Assembly: GCA_026874595.1 (NCBI GenBank)
Contig: CM049311.1
Location: 10,137,676-10,201,675 of the forward strand
Source: Sipunculus nudus
Taxonomy: Eukaryota; Annelida; Sipuncula; Golfingiida; Sipunculidae
Reading direction: 5' to 3'
Length of the DNA: 64,000 bases
Under the pieces are notes generated by a model. The model was not told where the DNA came from. It worked only from the letters and a program-made list of their open reading frames with translations, and did no database searches. Of the stretch, positions 58,501-64,000 are shown piece by piece; positions within the stretch are counted from its first letter, which is position 1, and the number at the start of each line of letters is the position of its first letter. Both the position numbers and the translations under genes were made by a program.

Positions 58501-61500
58501 CAGTAACTGTCATTATCTGCCCACACATAAAAAATCAGGGTGGTATCTGCAGGCATTGCGAAAAAAGTCCATACATGTGTATTTGTCATGAAAGTTTATA
58601 TTTTTCATGAAATTTTCTAAGTTTAGGAGCCGTAAAACAGTCAAAAAAAGGTCAACTGGGACGAAACCCGAACTCGATCTGTAACTGGTGTATATCTGCC
58701 TGTACACCAAAAATCAGGCCAATATCTGCAGGCATTGCGAAAAAAAGTCAGTACATGTGTATTTGTCATGAAAGTTTATATTTTTCATGAAATTTTCTAT
58801 GTTCAGGAGCTGTTAAACGGTCAAAAGTAGATCAACTGGGACGAAACGCTAACTTGATCTGTAACTGGTCTATATCTGCCCACATACCAAAAATCAGGCC
58901 AATATCTGCAGGCATTGCGAAAAAAAGTCCGTACATGTGTATTTGTCATGAAAATTTCTATTTTTCATGAAATTTTCTAAGTTTAGGAGCTGTAAAACGG
59001 TCAAAAGTAGGTCAACTGGGACGAAACGCAAACTCGTTCTGTAACTGGTCATTATCTGCTCACACACCAAAAATCAGGCCAATATCTGCAGGCATTGCGA
59101 AAAAGAGTCTGTACATGTGTATTTGTCCTGAAAATTATTTTTTTCATGAAATTTTCTAAGTTTAGCAGCGGTAAATTGGTCAAAAGTAGGTCAACCAGGA
59201 CAAAACTCGAACTCGATCTGTAACTGGTCATTATCTGCCCACACACCAAAAATCAGGCCAATATCTGCAGGCATTGCGAAAAAAAGTCTGTACAACTGTT
59301 TGATTTCGGAATGACGGAAGGACGAACATGGGTAAAACTATATGCCCCGGCCACTTTGTGGCGGGGGCATAAAAAGACTTTCCTGTAATCAAAATGTGTG
59401 TGTGATGTACTTTTTGCCTCCTCACCTTGGTACCACAGTATTCCGTATATACTAAGTGACGTCAGTGGATGAATCATGGCATTCCAGTGTCCCCCTGGTG
59501 TCACAAATTTGTAACGAGTTCTACAATGAAACCGGGCACAAGAATTAGGGTTTTCAAACTTGTTACTTTTGAAATCCTACAAAATACACTAATATGCAAA
59601 AATCTTCATATTTCACCTATATTAAAACTGTTCACACATGTTTGACACCGCATTTACTCCAGAGAACAGAGCTCACCTGTTTTAAGGGGCGGGTGGACCA
59701 TGTGTAACAACCTTATATAATTATGTTTGACAAGCAGTCTGGCGGAGGTATATATGTGGTCTCTGACTACATTTCTAGTTTTACCTCCACCAGGGGGTGA
59801 GATATTATATATTCCCCTTGGTCAAGTTAGTTGGTTTGTCTGTTAGCCACATTATGTCAAAGGTCCTGAACAGAACTTGAATAAGTTATGAGGGTTACAG
59901 TAATATCCAAGGATTTATCCATCAAATTTTGGATGTGATGTTGATGACCATCATATGCATATTTCATAAAAATAAATTCCATATACCACTGTGACTGGCT
60001 GTTTCTTTGTCTGGGCCATTCAGCATAGATATTAGGGGGCAACTTTGTTCTTGAACCCATTCGTGAACTGGTTTGCTCGACCCGCACAGAGTACATTCAA
60101 ACACAGTGAAGTTTTTTCAAGATTCTGGTTGAAGTATGTAGGCTGAGACTACACATCACCAGTTAGTTCTTTTTACACATTACAAAACCAGATATATTTT
60201 TAAAGAGATGCTTACTCAGTGTTGCTGACATTAGTTCTACAGACTTTGCTGATTTCCTTCGGCATCCAGTATTCAATGAGACTGGTACTGGCAGCAGCTG
60301 ATACCAGACCCACAGGGTACCCCAGCTCCTCATTCAGACGCTTCCCGTACAGCCAGCACAGGCCAGAGAACTGGTTGTCTGAATTGTAACCATCAAGGGA
60401 ATCTGAAATCATATAAAATACACGTCAGGAAATGGACAGTAATAAGAGGAACCAACATTAGCACTGATGACTGCAATGACACCTGGTAACCAATCAGAAA
60501 ACTATTCTCAACTGCCAAAACTCAACAGGCATGGATCAACTTACTCAATGAATAACAAATATGTTACATGTCTATGTTTGACACAAGAAAACCTTGTTTT
60601 GGTCTATACATAATATCCTTCAGAACTTTTCATTAATTATACAACAGCCAGCAATGTACATTTTTGTTGTATAGTAAAACCTTGCCTAATGACCTACTCG
60701 GTTTAGTGACCACCTCAAAACAATGACTCCTATTTTACAAGTCTCAACTCTTTTTCACTCTTTATATAAAAACTCAGATGATCAACTCTCAAATGCAACC
60801 AGTTTATTGAGGTCAAAATGGTGTCATAATTTCCAGGTTTTACAGTAAGTTAAAATATTAAAATTCTTTTCTAGAACTCTACATGGACAAAAACAGTGGC
60901 TCACTTCTTGATGGCAGATTCCAGCGCAAAACCACTTTCTTCAGGTCTTCCTGTTCCATGGTTGATGCTCCGACACCAGCCGTGAAAACACGCACTTCAC
61001 GGTACCTGGTGGCTGCCTTCAATTCCTCGGTTCCATTTTTGACCTAACAATCATAAAATAAATGCCAGAGCATCTTAAACCTGCATCTATAGACATTTAA
61101 CAAGTCAACAAATATATAGGCATGAAAGTCTGAACCAACAAAAGCAATAATTGTTGTTCAGGCCAAAGCAATGTCTTACTTGATAAATACTGTCACTATG
61201 GAAAACCTGCCAAGATTGGGAAATCATTTTTAATCAAGAAAAAAACAACTGAAATATGGCCAATGAGGCTCAGCTGAAGTTCAGGTAAAGTATATGCTGT
61301 ACATAACCGCTAGCAATAAAACATTTCTGTTCAATTATAACTTTTCTGTAAATGGAGACATGAATTGTCACCATCATATAATCAAAAATATAAATTAATT
61401 AATTGTGATTTTTTCCCCATATCAACATCAATTGTAGATCTATGCATCTTTCACATACAGCAAAGGATTCTTTTGATAGAAAACATAATATAATTCTCAT

Positions 61501-63810
61501 TAAAGTCCCAGGGGTACAAAAACACGAAAAAGTCTGGCAGTGGTTCTTGTTAATTTTTAAACTGATAGATTAACAATTTTAATTGTTTCCTTATAACTGT
61601 GTATCTGGAGAACTAATAATCCAATCATCACCACTGCCTGAAAATGAAGTCTCTCTCATTGTAATATTGGATAGAGAGCAAGATCCTCCAGACTAACCGT
61701 TGACAGAAGGTCATATCTCATGTTACTCTCTCCCGAGCACAGCCACACGTCACCGAACAAGATGTCCGTCAGCTTGATGCTTCTGCCCTCTAGTGTGGCA
61801 GACAAGGAGTACGGTCCCTTCTTTTCAACAGGATCCATCTGAACATGCCAAGTTGGCCTTGATCCAGCTGAAAAAAATATAAAATTACATCATTATACAT
61901 TTAATAATAATTTTCCCTTAAGACTATGAATAGTCTAAGATAAATTAGTAACAATATGATAATATGATGAATAAATATGTGTGTGTGTATATATATATAT
62001 ATCACTTCATAATACACTGTAACTCTCAAGATACAATAGATTGTGATTATATACCCAAATTGAATTTTTAGGTGTGCTAGATTCTTGAAAATTAAGGACA
62101 TTGCAAAAACTGAATATAAATATACAGCACCAAGGACCTTAGTCTGGTGTTTTAAATTTGTGATATCTATATATTTTTTATAATAATACCTCTGTGGTTT
62201 ATCAGTGCCATCTTGTGTTTGTGCTCAGCACTATTTTTTTCATCTGAATTTTCATTGCAGATATAATACTACATTCATATAACTGTTTCTAGTAGTGTAT
62301 TTTTTTCAATAGCTATTTCTAGATTCCTTCTCTTTAGGAAAATATACAAAGAATTTTTTCATATAACTTTAGTTGACAGCATTATCTCAAGAAGGCACTA
62401 ATGCTTAATTTAGGTATTAATGTAAATAACATTGACAAAATACTGCATTTCAATAGAACTTCTGGTTTTCTCCCACCTGCGATCATTTACACAGTAATTT
62501 AGACATGTACCTCTTTTGATTTCTGCAGAATACTTTTTGTGGTAATTGCTCCCCTCCAGAGTAATCTGGACTGTTTTTCCGACTTTGGTATTGTCAGCAT
62601 AACCCCAGACTGAGGCTCTGCGAGGACTCCGTTGGAGAACCATATGATCACCATAGTATGATGCAAACATAAAGCTCGGCTCATTATCAATACCATCTCC
62701 AACTGTAACAGAAAAAAAAATATATGTGTAAGACGTTCTGATTAATATACAAAAACTCTTGTATTATAGATTTACCTTCATATTTTAGGATGGTATTTAA
62801 TACTTCTTAACACTTAGATGATTCTTCTGTTTGAGACATATAGCTAAATGGTTACATCATGTTAAAAAAATATAATACAAAGTTTATAATGTACAGACCT
62901 GAGTAACCATTTCCTCCATCTCAGAACTGAACCAGCTAGTATGAATAATAAATTAAAATGAAGATATATGGATGAATAATTAAAAATAAAAGTAAATACA
63001 TCATATTATCTTACCCAAAAATGATAATACTTGTCTGGAACTTTTATTTTTCATTATTACAAATACAAATATATCATTTAAATAAATTATACTTTCAATA
63101 AACATGCATCATAGGTGCCACCTACCTGTGAACCTGTGAATCACCAGGCCTATGATAGCTCCACAGATAATTAATATAAACAGGGCCAGTCCCACGATCA
63201 TACATTTACGTTTGTACCAGACAGGTTTGCGTTTTGTAGAGACCTCTGTCTCGGTGGGTATTTCTCCATCTTCCGTGATTTCTACCGCCCCATTGGCCTG
63301 TTTATGGTTTGTGCCGCCGAGTGTCGTGGGGTGATTATTACTATGGCTGTTAAGTGGTGCTTTTTCATCTGGGCTTCCTTCCTGTAATAGATTTTATACT
63401 TTAATCATATATATAAGTAAACAATTTATCATGACAAAAAAAAATTACTGCTTTTGCTTTAAATTTTACTGAAACAAATACTCTTACACCAAACTACAAT
63501 CATATGTACTAGACATCTAAATTCCTGTATTATTTGATTAGTTTGAACTTATTCTCAATATGTACAGATAACAAATAGTGATGGATAATACGCTCAAAGT
63601 AAATTTTTTTCTTTTGAATGATTTATACAAGAAAGCTTTCTGACAACATCCTGAAAAACTGTTATTAATTCATGAGTAAGTATCATGTGTAAATAGTTTA
63701 AAACAAAACTTATACACTAAACATGTCCCCTGCATTCACATAATATGAGTCACATGACAGCTATTAGAAGGTCTTACCAAACCAAACTTTCCTTGCGCTG
63801 TCTCTGGCAT
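55236..63810 (-). CDS. Sialate O-acetylesterase-like protein with N-terminal membrane anchor (615 aa, 11 exons)
   Basis: Family members remove O-acetyl groups from sialic acids in lysosomes or outside the cell. Exons (minus order): 63810-63778, 63381-63126, 62702-62511, 61867-61698, 61043-60905, 60402-60216, 59520-59426, 57761-57640, 57026-56875, 56234-56042, 55544-55236. They sum to 1848 nt, in frame, with AG/GT at every junction. Residues 1-71 form a polar tail; about 72-93 are a hydrophobic anchor after WYKRKC, so type II topology is likely. SIAE motifs follow: FASYYGDHMVLQR, GDVWLCSGESNM (Ser208), GYPVGLV, WNAMIHPL, WYQGES, NCTFP, RWQQTADFG, GPLP and LPAPP near the C-terminus. Human SIAE is 523 residues with a signal peptide. 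Odd: the HPRDK-type motif reads NPRNK (451-455) and the SSWGGT block reads SAAAST (298-303), so activity is doubtful. SIAE-like identity is clear; function is inferred. Confidence 0.93.
56042..56234 (-). CDS. SIAE-like exon 10: INPRNK in place of IHPRDK
   Basis: 193 nt, phases 2 to 0, acceptor tttcag and donor gtaagg. It begins RINPRNKHEIARRLL and includes YQGPLPASY. The family motif is IHPRDK; His and Asp are both Asn here, and three residues before it are missing. The rest aligns without stops or frameshifts, so this is divergence rather than decay. Confidence 0.94.
56875..57026 (-). CDS. SIAE-like exon 9: RWQQTADFG
   Basis: 152 nt, phases 0 to 2, acceptor tttacag and donor gtaaat. It encodes FTDIRWQQTADFGFVPNP and AFMAVAVDLPDQKSP. 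This leads into the segment where the catalytic His is expected. Confidence 0.94.
57077..57380 (+). mobile_element. hAT-like remnant in an SIAE intron
   Basis: Starts CAGGGGTAGACAAACC followed by GCCCACTGG and GTGTGGCCC, resembling the CAGGGGTCGGCAAACT end of hAT/Charlie-type elements. 'catgtggccctgatgg' near 57365 may be part of the other end. No transposase. Confidence 0.4.
57640..57761 (-). CDS. SIAE-like exon 8: GES and NCTFP
   Basis: 122 nt, phases 1 to 0, acceptor tgtccag and donor gtatga. It completes YQGESDALHL and continues REYNCTFPTMVQHW and VPFGFVQ. NCT is a conserved glycosylation site in the family. Confidence 0.92.
58185..59375 (-). mobile_element. D-family element: about 180-bp tandem units with Helitron-like 3' end
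   Basis: Read on the - strand it opens with the stem GCCCCCGCCAC/GTGGCCGGGGC. It then carries six units of about 180 bases, each with 'gtcaaaagtaggtcaact' and 'ggccaatatctgcaggcatt' (+ strand). It ends GGGGGCATTC, a perfect hairpin GTGTCG-TTC-CGACAC, then ATCTAGT. A hairpin shortly before CTAG is the canonical Helitron 3' end (CTRR). It sits in the intron between SIAE-like exons 7 and 8. Confidence 0.6.
59426..59520 (-). CDS. SIAE-like exon 7: WNAMIHPL
   Basis: 95 nt, phases 2 to 1, acceptor attgtag and donor gtgagg. It encodes TPGGHWNAMIHPL and GILWYQ. The next exon adds G and ES to complete the WYQGES motif. Reading through the donor gives a false QGEEAK sequence. Confidence 0.94.
60216..60402 (-). 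CDS. SIAE-like exon 6: SSWGGT region replaced by SAAAST
   Basis: 187 nt, phases 1 to 2, acceptor atttcag and donor gtaagc. It encodes FSGLCWLYGKRLNEELGYP, VGLVSAAASTSLIEYW and a Cys-containing end. SIAE proteins normally read GL(I)ASSWGGTPIEAW here; the glycine pair thought to help form the oxyanion hole is absent. Confidence 0.93.
60905..61043 (-). CDS. SIAE-like exon 5
   Basis: 139 nt, phases 0 to 1, acceptor tgttag and donor gtgagc. It encodes YREVRVFTAG and VVLRWNLPS, matching the VRI(L/F) strand and QWSKP segment of SIAE between the nucleophile and the SSWGGT region. Confidence 0.88.
61698..61867 (-). CDS. SIAE-like exon 4: nucleophile motif GDVWLCSGESNM
   Basis: 170 nt, phases 1 to 0, acceptor tttcag and donor gttagt. 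It encodes a WHVQMDPVEKKGPYSL segment and then DVWLCSGESNM. The Ser after GE (residue 208) corresponds to the family nucleophile in GQSNM; Gln to Glu is a change at a usually constant position. Confidence 0.93.
61979..62002. repeat. (GT)/(AT) microsatellite
   Basis: A short run of GTGTGTGT followed by ATATATATAT, in the intron between SIAE-like exons 3 and 4. Confidence 0.85.
62511..62702 (-). CDS. SIAE-like exon 3: FASYYGDHMVLQR
   Basis: 192 nt, phases 1 to 1, acceptor gttacag and donor gtacat. It encodes FMFASYYGDHMVLQRSP, SVWGYAD and a beta-rich VQITLEG segment. This is the conserved start of the mature SIAE fold. Confidence 0.94.
63126..63381 (-). CDS. SIAE-like exon 2: cytoplasmic tail and membrane anchor
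   Basis: 256 nt, phases 0 to 1, acceptor attacag and donor gtaggt. It encodes a polar, acidic tail (EGSPDEKAPLN, ITEDGEIPTETE), then RKPVWYKRKC, then a 22-residue hydrophobic helix and IHRFT. Positive charge before the helix favours a cytoplasmic N-terminus. Confidence 0.88.
63778..63810 (-). CDS. SIAE-like exon 1 (start codon)
   Basis: ATG at 63810-63808, then PETAQGKFGL, with donor gtaaga. It joins in phase 0 to exon 2. Chosen because it is the nearest upstream ATG followed by a proper donor in the right phase. No in-frame stop was seen in the short sequence upstream to 63850, so a longer 5' start is possible. Confidence 0.6.
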
Positions 63811-64000
63811 TTCCAAATTTCTAAATAATTTTACCCTAAATCTCCTCACTATTGCACTGTTATTCCATACACTGTTGGTTTTAACAATCTACTATGATCA
63901 CAAGAACCATTGTGTCTAGAATAATATACTGGTATCATATGACTGAAAAATCAAACCACTCATTTTCATTGCTCATATAAGTTGAAGATAAAATTATAAA
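63811..64000 (-). other. Region upstream of the SIAE-like start codon
   Basis: AT-rich; probable 5' UTR or promoter, possibly with a further non-coding exon outside the window. No TATA box or other site could be called with confidence. Confidence 0.3.

Noticed and set aside
59253-59504. Reading the SIAE-like motif as WYQGEEAK (loss of GES)
   Set aside because: This is intron read-through past the donor at 59425. Splicing to 57761 restores WYQGES.

Overview
This 64 kb window is AT-rich animal genomic DNA. Its genes have short exons, GT-AG introns of hundreds to thousands of bases, and dense repeats. The repeat style points to a marine mollusc, most likely a bivalve: (CCGT)n tracts inside elements, stem-loop ends, and nested elements of a kind seen in bivalve genomes. 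That assignment is an inference from repeats and gene style, not from a marker gene.

Two protein-coding genes were recognised, placed tail to tail. On the + strand, from about 388 to 34588, lies the 3' two-thirds of a receptor-type protein tyrosine phosphatase of the R3 class (PTPRB/PTPRJ/PTPRO/Ptp10D-like). The window holds probable linker microexons, the transmembrane exon, the juxtamembrane exons and one complete catalytic domain. The FN3-type ectodomain expected for the class would lie upstream, outside the window. The exon that runs from the WPD loop to the catalytic cysteine is present twice (28258-28409 and 30794-30945). Both copies are 152 nt, both are intact, and both have the same splice phases, so they should be used as mutually exclusive alternatives.

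On the - strand, from 63810 down to 55236, lies a complete 11-exon gene for a 615-residue sialate O-acetylesterase (SIAE)-like protein. It carries an added cytoplasmic tail and an N-terminal membrane anchor. It keeps the nucleophile-type GESNM motif. It has lost the histidine of the family's C-terminal HPRDK-type motif and the SSWGGT block, so it may be a pseudoenzyme or a divergent esterase.

The large PTP introns and the interval between the genes are filled with repeats. Four families stand out (called A, B, C and D here). A, B and C share TAGC...(C)TTGT-type ends, subterminal inverted repeats and (in A and B) a (CCGT)n tract. Several copies can be matched to an empty site elsewhere in this window, showing insertion between two T residues without target duplication. 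That is the behaviour described for Helentron/HINE-type rolling-circle elements. B copies lie at 21732-27546 (with another B element nested inside) and 48057-50859. C copies lie at 40829-47742, embedded in A-type units. D lies at 58185-59375 inside an SIAE intron and around the B copy at 48057. hAT-like remnants, a foldback element, long (AT)n tracts, poly-G/C tracts and a 39-bp minisatellite 3' of SIAE complete the picture. No rRNA, convincing tRNA, CRISPR array or bacterial operon was seen.
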